Shown piece by piece: positions 36,431 to 46,729 of a stretch of DNA of 64,000 nucleotides (position 1 is its first letter; the number at the start of each line of letters is the position of its first letter). A program made the translations under genes and the position numbers. Below the pieces are notes generated by a model. It was not told the DNA's origin and ran no database searches. It saw nothing but the letters and a program-made list of their open reading frames with translations. Source of the stretch: Planctomycetota bacterium (lineage in GTDB: Bacteria > Planctomycetota > Planctomycetia > Planctomycetales > Planctomycetaceae); assembly GCA_022600195.1 (NCBI GenBank), contig JAHZKX010000049.1, positions 62,001 to 126,000 on the forward strand, written 5' to 3'.

Positions 36431-38467
36431 ATGATTTTTCAACGAACTTTTATTGTCAAAACTACAATTGTGTTTGGTCTGTGTGCGACACTTTCCCCTG
36501 CCCTGTTACTGGCCGATGGCCCCGCCGACAATATACCCGAAAAGGTTCGCAAGATTCCGGCACTGGGAGTGGAAGTTCCCGAAAAACAAAAACAGCAACT
36601 CCAGCAAGGACTGGCGAAACTGCAAGCGTCCCTTGATCAATTAAAGAAGAGCAAGGACTCCCGAATTCAATCATTGATTCCGGATGTGGAAATCTATCAT
36701 CGAGCCGTGCGTTGTGCGCTCGAATATCAGGAGTTCTTTCATGAGCGTGAAATTGGCAACGGGCTCAAGTTATTACAACAGGGCCAGGAACGGGCCGAAC
36801 AGTTACTCAAAGGGGAAGCACCCTGGACTCAAAAAACGGGACTGGTCGTTCGCGGCTATATTTCGAAAATTGATCAGACCGTGCAGCCTTACAGTCTGGT
36901 CATTCCAGACAGCTATACTTTTTCGGGAAAAAGCGACTATCGCTGTGATCTCTGGTTTCATGGCCGAGGAGAACGCCTGAGCGAAGTCAACTTTATCAGC
37001 CAACAGCAGCGATCTCGCGGTCAGTATACTCCTGCCAACACGATTGTTCTCCATCCCTATGGCCGTTATTCCAACGCCTTCAAGTTCGCCGGTGAAGTGG
37101 ATGTGCTCGAAGCACTGGAATCAACCAAACAGAATTATCGCATCGACGATGATCGCGTATCCGTGCGTGGTTTTTCAATGGGGGGCGCTGCCTGCTGGCA
37201 GTTCGCCGTGCATTACTCTGATCGCTGGTTTGGCTCCAACCCGGGAGCCGGCTTCTCTGAAACGCCTCTGTTTCTGGATGTGTTCCAGAAAGAAACTCTG
37301 AATCCGACCTGGTATGAGAAGAAGTTGTGGCAATGGTATGACTGTCCTGGCTACGCGTTGAATCTGTATCACTGCCCGACCGTCGCTTATAGCGGCGAGA
37401 TCGACAGTCAGAAACAAGCAGCCGATGTGATGGAAATCGCTCTCGAAAAAGTGGGCATCGACATGGTTCATATTATTGGACCCAACACCGCGCACCGGAT
37501 TCACCCCGACTCCAAAATCATCATCGAAAACAAAATGGACTCACTCGCGAAAGTGGGTCGCCAGCGCGTTCCCAGGACCGTGCATCTGGTCGCCTATACC
37601 TTAAAATATAATCGCATGGCGTGGGTTACACTGGATGCGATGCACGAAGAATGGACACAGGCCCAGATCGATGCCCGCCTGTCGAGACGCAATCGAGTCG
37701 ACGTCAAAACCAAAAACGTGACTGCGTTTTCGTTGAAAATGAACGCAGGAGAATCGCCGTTGGATATGACTCATCCGGTGATGGTTCAAGTAAATGGCAT
37801 CAAACTCGAAGCCCCCCGCCCTCTCTCTGATCGTTCGTGGCATGTTTCTTTTCACAAATCCGGTGATACATGGAAAGTCGGGCCTGCGATTCATGAACCA
37901 GGACAACTGGTCAAAAAGCATAACCTGCAAGGACCCATAGACGATGCCTTTATGGATTCCTTTATCTTCGTCTCCCCTTCGGGAGCGTGTGCTTCACCTG
38001 CCGTTGACAAGTGGGTGAAGTCTGAAATGAAACACGCCATCGTGCATTGGCGCCAACAGTTTCGCGGCGATGCACGCGTGATGAAAGACTCAAACATCAC
38101 CGACAAAGAAATTGCCTCCAGCAATCTGGTGCTGTGGGGAGATCCGGAAAGTAACACGCTCATTAAAAAGATCGTCGGCAAATTACCGATCACGTGGAAC
38201 CGTGATGAAATTATTGTGGGAGAGCAACGCTTCTCTGCCGCACATCATGCTCCGATTCTGATTTTCCCTAACCCGTTGAATCCGAAAAAATATGTGGTTC
38301 TCAACAGCGGTTTTACGTATCGCGAATATGCGTATCTCAATAATGCCAGACAGGTTCCGATGCTGCCCGACTGGGCCATCATTGACTTACGTACTCCCGC
38401 AGGCTCCCAATATCCAGGAAAAGTTGTCGATGCCAATTTCTTTGACGAGAACTGGCAGTTAAAATAA
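36431..38467 (+). CDS. Exported alpha/beta hydrolase (prolyl oligopeptidase-like)
   Basis: The 678-residue protein has a signal peptide (hydrophobic to about residue 25, ALLLADG). After an N-terminal helical part, the hydrolase core shows [10 protein letters not shown], the oxyanion-type [26 protein letters not shown] with the nucleophile Ser (GFSMGG), and a candidate catalytic His in [12 protein letters not shown]. The family includes prolyl oligopeptidase-like and PHB-depolymerase-like enzymes. The C-terminal third has a beta-rich domain of unknown type. It precedes the RidA-like gene by 73 bp on the same strand, so the two are probably co-transcribed. The substrate is unknown. Confidence 0.75.
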   Translation: MIFQRTFIVKTTIVFGLCATLSPALLLADGPADNIPEKVRKIPALGVEVPEKQKQQLQQGLAKLQASLDQLKKSKDSRIQSLIPDVEIYHRAVRCALEYQEFFHEREIGNGLKLLQQGQERAEQLLKGEAPWTQKTGLVVRGYISKIDQTVQPYSLVIPDSYTFSGKSDYRCDLWFHGRGERLSEVNFISQQQRSRGQYTPANTIVLHPYGRYSNAFKFAGEVDVLEALESTKQNYRIDDDRVSVRGFSMGGAACWQFAVHYSDRWFGSNPGAGFSETPLFLDVFQKETLNPTWYEKKLWQWYDCPGYALNLYHCPTVAYSGEIDSQKQAADVMEIALEKVGIDMVHIIGPNTAHRIHPDSKIIIENKMDSLAKVGRQRVPRTVHLVAYTLKYNRMAWVTLDAMHEEWTQAQIDARLSRRNRVDVKTKNVTAFSLKMNAGESPLDMTHPVMVQVNGIKLEAPRPLSDRSWHVSFHKSGDTWKVGPAIHEPGQLVKKHNLQGPIDDAFMDSFIFVSPSGACASPAVDKWVKSEMKHAIVHWRQQFRGDARVMKDSNITDKEIASSNLVLWGDPESNTLIKKIVGKLPITWNRDEIIVGEQRFSAAHHAPILIFPNPLNPKKYVVLNSGFTYREYAYLNNARQVPMLPDWAIIDLRTPAGSQYPGKVVDANFFDENWQLK

Positions 38468-38540
38468 CAGACTCGGATTCCTGAACAGGATACTTCGGAA
38501 TAAATCAACAATTGATCCTCTAAGAAATGATGAATCTACT

Positions 38541-39737
38541 ATGAAATATTTCACGAATACTCTGATGATAGTACTTTTTATGGGAATGACCGGCATGGTC
38601 TCTGCAGAAGTCACCTATCTTAAATCCTCGGCTAAAACGGGGTCCTCACTCTGCGTGATTGTTAAAGACAATGTTCTGGCTCATACTTCTCAGATCACAG
38701 CCATTGATATCCACGGCGGTTTGGTTGCTCCTGCAAATGCCAGTGATCAAACCATGCGGGCTCTTAACAACCTGAATTACCTGCTGAAAAAAGTGAATGG
38801 TAATCTGAAGCGACTGGTGAAGTTAAATATCTATGTAACAAGTGCCGACCTGGTTCCGGAAGTTCAGAATAGAATCGCAAAGGAATTGAAAGGGAAGTCG
38901 CAACCTGCGTGCATGTATGTGGTCACAAAACTCACGACCCCGGGTGCTCTGGTCGCCATTGATGCAGTCGCGGCAACCGGTTCTTCCGAGAAAATATCGA
39001 AAGCAAAAATTTTCAACGACGACGTTTCCGGTTTTCGCGTCGCTCTGTTACCAGCGGGACGAACGGCTTATATCTCTGGTCAGGCAGTCAAAGCAGACAC
39101 GCTGGCCGAATCTACGAAAAAGACGATGGAAGAACTCTTTCAGACGCTCAAGTACCTGGGAGGTTCTCGGGCAAATATCATCCACATCAAAGCCTTCCTG
39201 ACTCCCATGAATCAGGCCCTCCAATCCCGTCAGGTCATTGATGGTTTTTTCCCCGTTGATCGAAAACCTCCGGTATCACAGGTCGAGTGGTTTTCTTCTC
39301 TGCCCATTGAAATTGAAATGATTGTTGCACTGCCCGGTGAAGCACCCGCGGCACGACCTGAGGAGACCGTCGTCTACAAAACACCGACCGGCATGAAAGC
39401 CTCACCCGTGTTTAGCCGGACTGCTATCGCAGAAGTCAGTGACCGGATTTATGTATCAGGAATCACAGCGAAAAAGCCCGGCAACAATGACGAACGCATT
39501 CGCAGTGTTTTCAACCAACTTAAAGAGATCGTGGGAGAAGCCGGCAGTGATATGCGACACCTGGTGAAAGCCACCTATTATGTATCGGAAAATGAAATCA
39601 GCGGCGATTTCGGCAAGATTCGCAAAGACTATTATGACCCCCAGCGTCCGCCAGCTGCCTCCAAAGCCACGATTAAAAGCGTGGGCATCCCCAATCGTAT
39701 TCTGGTAGTCGATATGATTGCTGTGCCTAAAAAGTAG
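38541..39737 (+). CDS. Exported protein with three RidA-like domains
   Basis: The 398-residue protein has a signal peptide ending at about residue 22 (GMVSAE). Three RidA/YjgF-like units of about 115 residues follow: roughly 26-147, 155-268 and 282-396. Each has the pattern of an N-terminal strand, AYISGQA- or RIYVSGI-like segment, a helix and a C-terminal IEMIVALP- or VVDMIAVP-like strand. RidA proteins usually form trimers and use an Arg in a P-A-R motif to hydrolyse imines. Here that place reads QPAC, PPVS and PPAA, so the Arg is absent. The role is therefore probably binding, not deamination. A strong terminator follows. Confidence 0.8.
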   Translation: MKYFTNTLMIVLFMGMTGMVSAEVTYLKSSAKTGSSLCVIVKDNVLAHTSQITAIDIHGGLVAPANASDQTMRALNNLNYLLKKVNGNLKRLVKLNIYVTSADLVPEVQNRIAKELKGKSQPACMYVVTKLTTPGALVAIDAVAATGSSEKISKAKIFNDDVSGFRVALLPAGRTAYISGQAVKADTLAESTKKTMEELFQTLKYLGGSRANIIHIKAFLTPMNQALQSRQVIDGFFPVDRKPPVSQVEWFSSLPIEIEMIVALPGEAPAARPEETVVYKTPTGMKASPVFSRTAIAEVSDRIYVSGITAKKPGNNDERIRSVFNQLKEIVGEAGSDMRHLVKATYYVSENEISGDFGKIRKDYYDPQRPPAASKATIKSVGIPNRILVVDMIAVPKK

Positions 39738-39765
39738 TATTAAATGCTTATTTGATAAGAACTAA

Positions 39766-39796
39766 AAACGCCCTGTTGAACCAGGGCGTTTTTTAT
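39766..39796. terminator. Bidirectional rho-independent terminator
   Basis: A 10-bp GC-rich stem (AAACGCCCTG with CAGGGCGTTT, loop of 6) is flanked by A-runs and a T-run (TTTT at 39791-39794). It ends the hydrolase/RidA unit on the plus strand and serves the convergent minus-strand gene ending at 39826. Confidence 0.9.
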
Positions 39797-39825
39797 CGAT
39801 ATGTATCAGTCATTTGACTAATTGT

Positions 39826-40194
39826 TTACTTGCCGACATTCCAACCACCAACGGTAAAAATAACAGTAAAGAACATTAATATTGGAAACATCAAAAAGAA
39901 AAACAGGCCGATGGCGGATAACCATCCCACTACTTTCAGAGATTTGTATTTTTGATAAGCCTTGATCGACCCGAACAACCATACGGCCAATTGAATAAAA
40001 GGAGGAAAAGAAAATGCCATTCCAATCGGGACTGCTTTTGGCAGAATAAAGTTGATAAAAAGCAGCACTGCAATTGTTACAGGACTTCCAATCACTGAAA
40101 CTCCCAATAGCCCCAACGACCAAAGAGTAACAACTCGAAAAAGCTGTGCATCCGCTTGTTTTCCTGCCTTTTCATTTTCTGGTTCTTGGCACAT
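39826..40194 (-). CDS. Small hypothetical membrane protein (122 aa)
   Basis: The 122-residue protein has a hydrophilic N-terminus (about 20 residues) and three or four transmembrane helices, among them ITIAVLLFINFILP-like and LSAIGLFFFLMFPILMFF. I do not recognise the family. It ends 30 bp from the bidirectional terminator. No partner genes on its strand are close; the next gene upstream is the DUF1501 gene over 300 bp away. Confidence 0.6.
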   Translation of the reverse strand: MCQEPENEKAGKQADAQLFRVVTLWSLGLLGVSVIGSPVTIAVLLFINFILPKAVPIGMAFSFPPFIQLAVWLFGSIKAYQKYKSLKVVGWLSAIGLFFFLMFPILMFFTVIFTVGGWNVGK

Positions 40195-40502
40195 TAGAAA
40201 CCCTCTAAAAGAATGGCAGAAGTATTTCGAACGAACAGCAAAATTAAAATCCGCACATTAGCTGACAATAACCAGAACAGATTTTTAATTTACAGAGATG
40301 AAATGTTTACCTAAAAGTATTTGCATCACCTAAAATTTTTGCCAAACGACGTCCATTCTAATTTTGAGTCAAGACTGAACGAATTGTCGCGCAGCTAAAG
40401 CATGTGCAATACCTGGAAATCCTACGCAAGTGTGCATGATAAAAAAGTCTTATTGCACCAGTACTTTTTTATCGATGTGAATTGGTTTATCATTACATGT
40501 AT
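40195..40502. other. AT-rich intergenic region between two minus-strand genes
   Basis: The region follows the DUF1501 gene stop (40503) and precedes the small membrane protein start (40194). It holds the hairpin listed at 40438-40473 and AT-rich sequence likely to be the promoter of the membrane-protein gene. No other repeat or small gene was seen. Confidence 0.35.
40438..40473 (-). terminator. Terminator hairpin after the first DUF1501 operon
   Basis: A perfect 11-bp stem, GATAAAAAAGT (40438-40448) with ACTTTTTTATC (40463-40473), encloses a 14-nt loop. It lies 30 bp beyond the stop of the DUF1501 gene. The stem is A/T-rich, and its own T-run could serve as the release tract in either direction. 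Confidence 0.6.
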
Positions 40503-41966
40503 TCAGGCAATGATATCATGCACGATGCGGTTGACCTGTCTGTCAATCAATGATTGTTCCGCACCATTGCGAGTGAACGTCAGACGTTCTGCATCCAGTC
40601 CAAACAGATGCATCAAAGTCGCGTGATAATCGCTGGGGCTGACTTTATCTACGACGGCGTGGTGCCCGAATTCATCGGTACCACCGTATGTCATGCCCCC
40701 TTTCAAACCACCGCCTGCCAGCCACATACTGAAGCCGTAGGTGTTATGATCCCGTCCCTGTTTCGCGATGCCGGCATCGTTCTGAATCACGGGCAGCCGC
40801 CCCATTTCTCCGCCCCAATGCACGAGTGTTTCATCGAGCAAACCTCGCTGTTTGAGATCTTTTACCAGACCTGCGGAAGGAACATCGACTCGCTTGCAGG
40901 TTCTGGGAAGTGCCGTTCGCATACTGGTATGATGATCCCAATGCTGGTTGCCCGTCATAATTTGCACGAACCGCACGCCACGTTCAATTAAACGACGGGA
41001 AATCAGGCAACGTTTGCCGAACTCGGCAGATTCGGGTACGTCAATTCCATACAGGGCTTGCGTGGCTTTGGTTTCCTTGCTCAAGTCGAGCGCTTCTGTT
41101 GCCGCGGTCTGCATTTTTGCAGCCAACTCATAACTGGATATTCTGGCGGAAAGATCATCTTCACCCGGATGTTGACTGAGATGTCGTTGATTCAATTTTC
41201 CTAAAAAGTCGAGATATTTTTCCTGTGCTTTCCCACTCAGATGAGGGGGAGCATTGAGATTCAGAATCCGTGGTTCTTTGGGACGAATGACCGTTCCCTG
41301 GTAAAGCGAAGGTAGCCAGCCATTGGTCCAGTTATTAACACCCAGTACCGGTGCCCCGCCCGGATCCACCATCGCAATGTAAGCGGGAAGATTTTCTGAT
41401 TCGGATCCTAATCCGTAAGTCAACCAGCTTCCTACCGTCGGACGTCCTGGAAGTATGCGACCGGTATGCATGGCATAGATGGACTGACCATGATTATTCA
41501 CACTGGTGTGCATGGATCGCATGACCACAATATCATCGACGACTTCACTTAAACCGGGCAATAATTCTGACAGTTCGGTACCACATTCTCCATGCTTGCT
41601 GAATTTCCAGGGAGAGCCGAGAACTTTCGAGCTGGCCTGGGCAGCGTTGTCGTATTTGATGTCTCCCGGAAATTTCTTGCCATCATACTTCTGGAGCATG
41701 GGTTTGGGATCAAACATATCCAGATGACTGGGGCCTCCCTGCATGAACATTGAGATCATGGCTTTTGCTTTGGGAGCATGATGTGTTGGTTTCAATTTTA
41801 AATCAAAATGTTTATTCACCAGTTCAGGACGTATCGCCGGATTCTTGGCCAGAAGGGGATCCTGGTTCAACAGCCAGGATAAAGCCACAGAGCCGATGCC
41901 CATTGAACTTGACGCAAGAAAATGTCGCCTTGAGTGCAAGCCTGTTGTTTGTGTTTGATGATTCAT
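40503..41966 (-). CDS. DUF1501 family exported protein (copy 1)
   Basis: This 487-residue protein opens with a twin-arginine leader (SRRHFLASSSMG, residues about 12-23, then a hydrophobic run), so it is exported folded. The body has motifs common to DUF1501 proteins of Planctomycetes: MISMFMQGGPSHLDMFDPKP, LVHWGGEMGRLPV, and a C-terminal ATLMHLFGLD. The fold is related to the alkaline phosphatase/sulfatase superfamily, and this points to possible hydrolysis of ester bonds; no activity has been assigned to the family with certainty. It follows the PSCyt1/DUF1553 gene by 65 bp and almost always accompanies such genes. Confidence 0.9.
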   Translation of the reverse strand: MNHQTQTTGLHSRRHFLASSSMGIGSVALSWLLNQDPLLAKNPAIRPELVNKHFDLKLKPTHHAPKAKAMISMFMQGGPSHLDMFDPKPMLQKYDGKKFPGDIKYDNAAQASSKVLGSPWKFSKHGECGTELSELLPGLSEVVDDIVVMRSMHTSVNNHGQSIYAMHTGRILPGRPTVGSWLTYGLGSESENLPAYIAMVDPGGAPVLGVNNWTNGWLPSLYQGTVIRPKEPRILNLNAPPHLSGKAQEKYLDFLGKLNQRHLSQHPGEDDLSARISSYELAAKMQTAATEALDLSKETKATQALYGIDVPESAEFGKRCLISRRLIERGVRFVQIMTGNQHWDHHTSMRTALPRTCKRVDVPSAGLVKDLKQRGLLDETLVHWGGEMGRLPVIQNDAGIAKQGRDHNTYGFSMWLAGGGLKGGMTYGGTDEFGHHAVVDKVSPSDYHATLMHLFGLDAERLTFTRNGAEQSLIDRQVNRIVHDIIA

Positions 41967-42031
41967 AATTCGATACCGTTCTTGTATCAGACATCTGTTG
42001 AAATTAGTTGGTCATGAAAAACGAACTCTGA

Positions 42032-44941
42032 CTAATCTACGTACAGGAATCCGTTGCTGCTGAGTAATGCCTGACAAAAAGTAGCCAATGCCAATTGCTC
42101 AGGCGTTTTCTTTGTTTTCACTTCTGCAGTTTTGAATTGCGCAATTTGCAGGTCAATAAATTCGACGGATTGTTTTACTTCTTCTGCGGAGGGTTCTTTT
42201 CCATAGCTGAGTATCCAGGCCAATTTGACCTGCTCTGCCTTATTTCCGGCGCGTTCCTTTGCCAGCCTGTCGGCAAAATATTCGGCATGTTCCACCATAA
42301 ACCCACTGTTCATCATCAACAGTGATTGAGGTGCTACCGTTGAAGAAGCCCGTTTTTCACAATTGGGTTCCATTTTCGGAGCATCAAACATATCGAGCAC
42401 AGCCAGAGGTTTACTGCGATTGACGGCAACATAGATACTGCGACGGAACTGGCGATCATCCATTTTGATGGCCTTTTTCTGTCGACCGGCGGTATCAACA
42501 TTGGCGATACCAACCACGATTTGTCCGACTTCGTCTTCCTTTACAGGAACCGGCTCGCCGTACAGTTCCGTTTTCAGTTTTCCTGTCACCGCAATGATTG
42601 AATCACGGATTGTTTCCGCTTCCAGGCGACGTACGGGCATGCGACCGTATAACAGATTATCTGGGTCCACCGCGTTGTAATCGGTCGATCTCTGTGAACT
42701 TTGCCTGTAAGCTGTTGAAGTCATCAGCATCTTATGCAGCCGTTTAATCTTCCAACCATTGGCTACAAAATCATGCGACATCCAGTCTAATAATTCCAGA
42801 TGCGTGGGCGGAATGCCCAGTTTCCCGAAGTCAGTGGGCGATGCCACGATTCCTTTACCGAAGTGGTGCAACCAGATACGGTTGACAAAAACACGTGCAG
42901 TCAGGGGATGCTTGCCGTTAGTTAAATAATTGGTATAGGCTAACCGTCGTCCTGTCGTTGGGAGTGTTTTATTTTTGGGTGGAATTCCAGCAGTCTGTTT
43001 CAGATTTGACTTGATCACAGATAAACCCGCTGGTAGCAATTCATGTTTGGGCTGTTCGAAGTCTCCCCGATTGAAGAAGAATGTTTTGGGCACTTTACCC
43101 GGGACTTCAGTCAACACACGAATAAATTCTTCTTTGGGTTTTTTGGCTCTGATTTTCGCCACTTTATCACTCAAGAGATTGAGTGTACCCGTCGTTTTGA
43201 GGTCTGAGAGCCGCTTGGCTTCATCCTTCCAGTGCTTAATCTGGGCGGCGCCTTTCGCGTCAAATTTCTCAAGGTTCGAAACCGAAACTAACAACGCAGG
43301 ATATTCAGCGATGATTTTTTTCTGCTCCTCGGTCCTTTTTTTCGCATCTGTTTTCTGAGCCGTTAACGCGAGTTTTTTTTGCGCCTCAGGAATTTTCCCC
43401 AGTGTTTCTTTCTGGATTTTTTCAACCAGCTCTTTACCGAGTGCTTTGGCTTTCTGGGCGGCTTTACCCGAATCTTCGTGTAAGGTTCGATCGTAAAGAT
43501 AGAGTGAACCAGAAGACAGACGATTGATGCGGGGAAATGCCTTCAGCAATGCAACCTGTTCCTTGGTTCTCTTTTTGCCCGTTGTTTTATAAGCAGTGCG
43601 AGTTAAGTCACGTTTCTCTTTCGGAACTGCAAGCAGCTCCCGCTCCAGCGTACGATCGACGAATTTGGTCACCAGTTTCGTTCGCTCTGCTAATACTTTT
43701 TTTGCTTCCGCTTCGAATTCGTTGGCGATTTTGCGATCGGCGTCTGACATGATCGAGATGCGTCGTGAAACCGGTGCACGCCAGTTTTTCCAGTCCAGAG
43801 CAGGTTCAAAGATTGCACGAAATCGATAGTAATCGTTTTGAGGAATCGGATCGTATTTATGATCGTGGCACTGTGCACAGGCAACAGTCATTCCCAGAAC
43901 CGATGAGGAAACGATGTCAATCGTATCCGTGATGACCTGGTTCTTTGCCACTTCTTTCTCTGCGGGATTGCTACCTGTACCATCTGGAGCCATTCGTAAA
44001 AAACCGGTTGCCACCAGCTTTTCCAGATCTTGCGGACTCATATTTTTATAAGGTGGTTTGACCATTTCGTCTCCCGCAATCTGTTCGCGGAGAAACTGGT
44101 CATAGGGTTTGTCTTCATTGAAAGCACGGATGACATAATCCCGATATCGAAACGCCCAGGGACGTTCCATATCTTTATTATTGTAGCCTTCCGAGTCTGC
44201 ATAGCCGGCGACATCCAGCCAGTGACGGCCCCAACGTTCGCCATAATGTTTTGAAGCCAGCAGGCGGTCGATCAATTTTTCGTAGGCATCGGTGCTTTTA
44301 TCATCGAGAAACTGTTTCAATTCTTCCGGAGTGGGAGGCAAACCCGTCAAATCATAATACGCACGGCGTGCCAATGACGTTTTTGATGCGGGAGAAGAAA
44401 AGCTCAGCCCCTTTCCTTCCAGCTTCGCCAATAGAAATGCATCGACGGGCTGTCTCACCAGTTTGGTATTGTTGACTTTTGGAACAGGAGAGTTCTTCAC
44501 AGGCTGGAAAGACCAGAATGCTAAATCATCGGGTGCAAGATAATCTGCCTCTATTTTTTCTGGTTCGGGGTGCAGTGTTTTTGCCCCCTGATCGATCCAG
44601 CGTTTGAGGATGTCTATTTCCTCCTGGGGCATATGCTTGTCTTCCGGAGGCATTTCGTGGGCCACCACGCGGGAAATCAACTCACTCTGATAACTTTTAC
44701 CGGGAACAATGGCTGGTCCGCTGTCGCCACCTTTGACCATGAAACGCATGAGGCGCAAGTCGAGATTTCCCTCTTTGACACCGACTTCGCCGTGACAATG
44801 CAAGCAGTGCACTTTCAGGATTTTTCGCACATCTTTTTCGAACGAGAGTGCGCCTGTTTTTTTAGCGGGATCCGCTGCTTGAGTGACACTCAGACAGAGA
44901 GAGAAAGAAAATGCATACGCCAGGAAAAGTCGCCCGTTCAT
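42032..44941 (-). CDS. PSCyt1-DUF1549-DUF1553 surface cytochrome-type protein (copy 1)
   Basis: I take the ATG at 44941 (969 residues), which gives a normal signal peptide (LFLAYAFSFSLCLSVTQA). The first heme motif CLHCH is at about residue 46, within the planctomycete cytochrome C domain (PSCyt1). DUF1549 follows, with the usual HYGERWGRHWLDVAGYADS. The second CxxCH, CAQCHDHKYDP, is near residue 355, and DUF1553 ends the protein with ARVFVNRIWLHHFGKGIV. Between them, a Lys/Glu-rich helical insert contains two similar copies of a KKRTxEQ motif. The protein is exported and probably binds heme. Its role, perhaps in binding or attacking complex carbohydrates, is unproven. Confidence 0.9.
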   Translation of the reverse strand: MNGRLFLAYAFSFSLCLSVTQAADPAKKTGALSFEKDVRKILKVHCLHCHGEVGVKEGNLDLRLMRFMVKGGDSGPAIVPGKSYQSELISRVVAHEMPPEDKHMPQEEIDILKRWIDQGAKTLHPEPEKIEADYLAPDDLAFWSFQPVKNSPVPKVNNTKLVRQPVDAFLLAKLEGKGLSFSSPASKTSLARRAYYDLTGLPPTPEELKQFLDDKSTDAYEKLIDRLLASKHYGERWGRHWLDVAGYADSEGYNNKDMERPWAFRYRDYVIRAFNEDKPYDQFLREQIAGDEMVKPPYKNMSPQDLEKLVATGFLRMAPDGTGSNPAEKEVAKNQVITDTIDIVSSSVLGMTVACAQCHDHKYDPIPQNDYYRFRAIFEPALDWKNWRAPVSRRISIMSDADRKIANEFEAEAKKVLAERTKLVTKFVDRTLERELLAVPKEKRDLTRTAYKTTGKKRTKEQVALLKAFPRINRLSSGSLYLYDRTLHEDSGKAAQKAKALGKELVEKIQKETLGKIPEAQKKLALTAQKTDAKKRTEEQKKIIAEYPALLVSVSNLEKFDAKGAAQIKHWKDEAKRLSDLKTTGTLNLLSDKVAKIRAKKPKEEFIRVLTEVPGKVPKTFFFNRGDFEQPKHELLPAGLSVIKSNLKQTAGIPPKNKTLPTTGRRLAYTNYLTNGKHPLTARVFVNRIWLHHFGKGIVASPTDFGKLGIPPTHLELLDWMSHDFVANGWKIKRLHKMLMTSTAYRQSSQRSTDYNAVDPDNLLYGRMPVRRLEAETIRDSIIAVTGKLKTELYGEPVPVKEDEVGQIVVGIANVDTAGRQKKAIKMDDRQFRRSIYVAVNRSKPLAVLDMFDAPKMEPNCEKRASSTVAPQSLLMMNSGFMVEHAEYFADRLAKERAGNKAEQVKLAWILSYGKEPSAEEVKQSVEFIDLQIAQFKTAEVKTKKTPEQLALATFCQALLSSNGFLYVD

Positions 44942-45171
44942 AGAAGAAGACTCTCTTGGTAATAGAACTAAGTGAGGACTATCCACTGGGATGGATAGTG
45001 TTTAAGGAGGGTTAAAAGCACTCATAAAACCAACAATATTTAAGAGTTACTTATATATTATAGTATCGGTTTCAGACCGAATTACAAGAGAGGATTTTCC
45101 ATCAAATTGATACAGGATCAGGTGCAAATAATCGCAATCATGCAAATTATGACAGCCCTAGAATGAATCCG

Positions 45172-45203
45172 AAAAGGCTCAGGAAACAAAATCTCCCTAA
45201 GCC
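45172..45203 (-). terminator. Rho-independent terminator after the second DUF1501 gene
   Basis: On the minus strand the stem is GGCTTAGG with CCTGAGCC (8 bp, one G-U), loop of 12, followed by TTTT. It lies 34 bp downstream of the stop at 45237. Confidence 0.65.
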
Positions 45204-45236
45204 CTTGATAATATATAGTTTAGAACTCGACACATT

Positions 45237-46688
45237 TCAGCCGGTCACCAGTTTTTTCATGAACTCACCTTCATTCAAAGTCGGTCGTTCAGGGCTTCCT
45301 TTATGGCGATATTCCAGTTTCATATTACTCAGACCCATTAAGTGATAGATGCTGGTGTGAATATCACGCACATGCATCCGGTCTTCGACCGCATAGAGGC
45401 CCAGCTCATCAGTGCCCCCAATTGTTTGCCCGCCTTTAACGCCTCCACCGGCCATCCACATGGTAAAGCCTGTGGGATTATGATCGCGGCCATCCCCTTT
45501 TTCACTCATCGGCGTGCGACCAAATTCACCGCCCCACACCACCAAAGTGGAATCTAACAGACCTCTCTGTTTGAGATCTTTCAACAGACCGGCAACGCAC
45601 TTATCCATACCTTTACAAAGCGCCGCGTGGCGCTTTTCAATGCCGGAGTGAGAATCCCATTTGCTGCCCGTGCCGTTATAAAGCTGGATGAAGCGTACGC
45701 CCCGCTCAACCATTCTTCGCGCTAACAGACAATTCGTGCCATAAACTTTGGTCTCTTTCTGATCCATACCATACAGTTCATACGTCTCTTTGGTTTCCTG
45801 GGTTAAATCGACGGCTTCAGGAGCAGCGGCCTGCATTCGAAAAGCCAATTCGTAAGATTCAATTCTTGCATCCAATTCAGATTGCTGTTTCCGCGACTGT
45901 GCATGACGTTGATTCAGAGTCGCCAGCAAATCCAGTTTTCCCGCTTCCTGGGAAGCGAAAATATTTTGGGGCCGATACAGGTTGGAAATCGGTTCTTTTC
46001 CCGTATTCAGTCGAGTGCCCTGATACACGGCAGGAATAAAGGCGGTTCCCCAGTTCCGTGGACCATTTACAGTCGTTCCGTTGTTGTCCTGAATCACAAC
46101 GAATGCGGGCAGGCTTTCGTTTTCCGTACCCAGACCGTAGGTCACCCAGCTACCTAATGAGGGGCGACCGGCGAGGGGAATGCACGTATTCATCTGGCAG
46201 ACGCCACCGGCATGATTGATGCCATTCGTCCAGCAGCCACGCACCACGGCGATATCATCAACGCAGGTCACGGTATGCGGCAGCCAATCGGAAACCCAGG
46301 TTCCTGCTTCACCATGCTGCTTCCATTTTCGTTTCGAAGCGAGCAAAGGTGAGTTCACTTCTCCCATTGCGGTAATCGGCCGCTTAAAACTTTCCGGCAG
46401 CGGTTTCCCTGCCAGTTTTTGTACTTCCGGCTTGGGATCAAACAGATCGATGTGGCTCGGTCCACCTTCCATGAACAGAAAGATCACACTTTTCGCCGTC
46501 GCCGGGAAGTGTGTCTGCTTTGCTGCCAGAGGTGACATCGGTTTGGTGCTGGTCTTGACTGCGGCCTGAGCCTGCTGTGCCAACATGGCATTTAAGGCAA
46601 TACCACCAAAACCGGCTCCTGCCTGCAAAAGCAGTTGTCGTCGATTGATGACCGATTCAGGAAATGCCTGAGTGGGTTGATTACTCAT
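45237..46688 (-). CDS. DUF1501 family exported protein (copy 2)
   Basis: The 483-residue protein starts with a Tat-type leader (INRRQLLLQAGAGFGG). The body repeats the family motifs: VIFLFMEGGPSHIDLFDPKP, LVVWGGEFGRTPMSEKGDGRDHNPTGF and TSIYHLMGLS. It is related to copy 1 along its whole length. It follows its PSCyt1/DUF1553 gene by 41 bp and precedes the terminator at 45172, so it is the last gene of the sigma-FecR-cytochrome operon. Confidence 0.9.
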   Translation of the reverse strand: MSNQPTQAFPESVINRRQLLLQAGAGFGGIALNAMLAQQAQAAVKTSTKPMSPLAAKQTHFPATAKSVIFLFMEGGPSHIDLFDPKPEVQKLAGKPLPESFKRPITAMGEVNSPLLASKRKWKQHGEAGTWVSDWLPHTVTCVDDIAVVRGCWTNGINHAGGVCQMNTCIPLAGRPSLGSWVTYGLGTENESLPAFVVIQDNNGTTVNGPRNWGTAFIPAVYQGTRLNTGKEPISNLYRPQNIFASQEAGKLDLLATLNQRHAQSRKQQSELDARIESYELAFRMQAAAPEAVDLTQETKETYELYGMDQKETKVYGTNCLLARRMVERGVRFIQLYNGTGSKWDSHSGIEKRHAALCKGMDKCVAGLLKDLKQRGLLDSTLVVWGGEFGRTPMSEKGDGRDHNPTGFTMWMAGGGVKGGQTIGGTDELGLYAVEDRMHVRDIHTSIYHLMGLSNMKLEYRHKGSPERPTLNEGEFMKKLVTG

Positions 46689-46729
46689 ACTATTGTCTTT
46701 CCGCTATTACTATCGTGGATCACGCTTGA

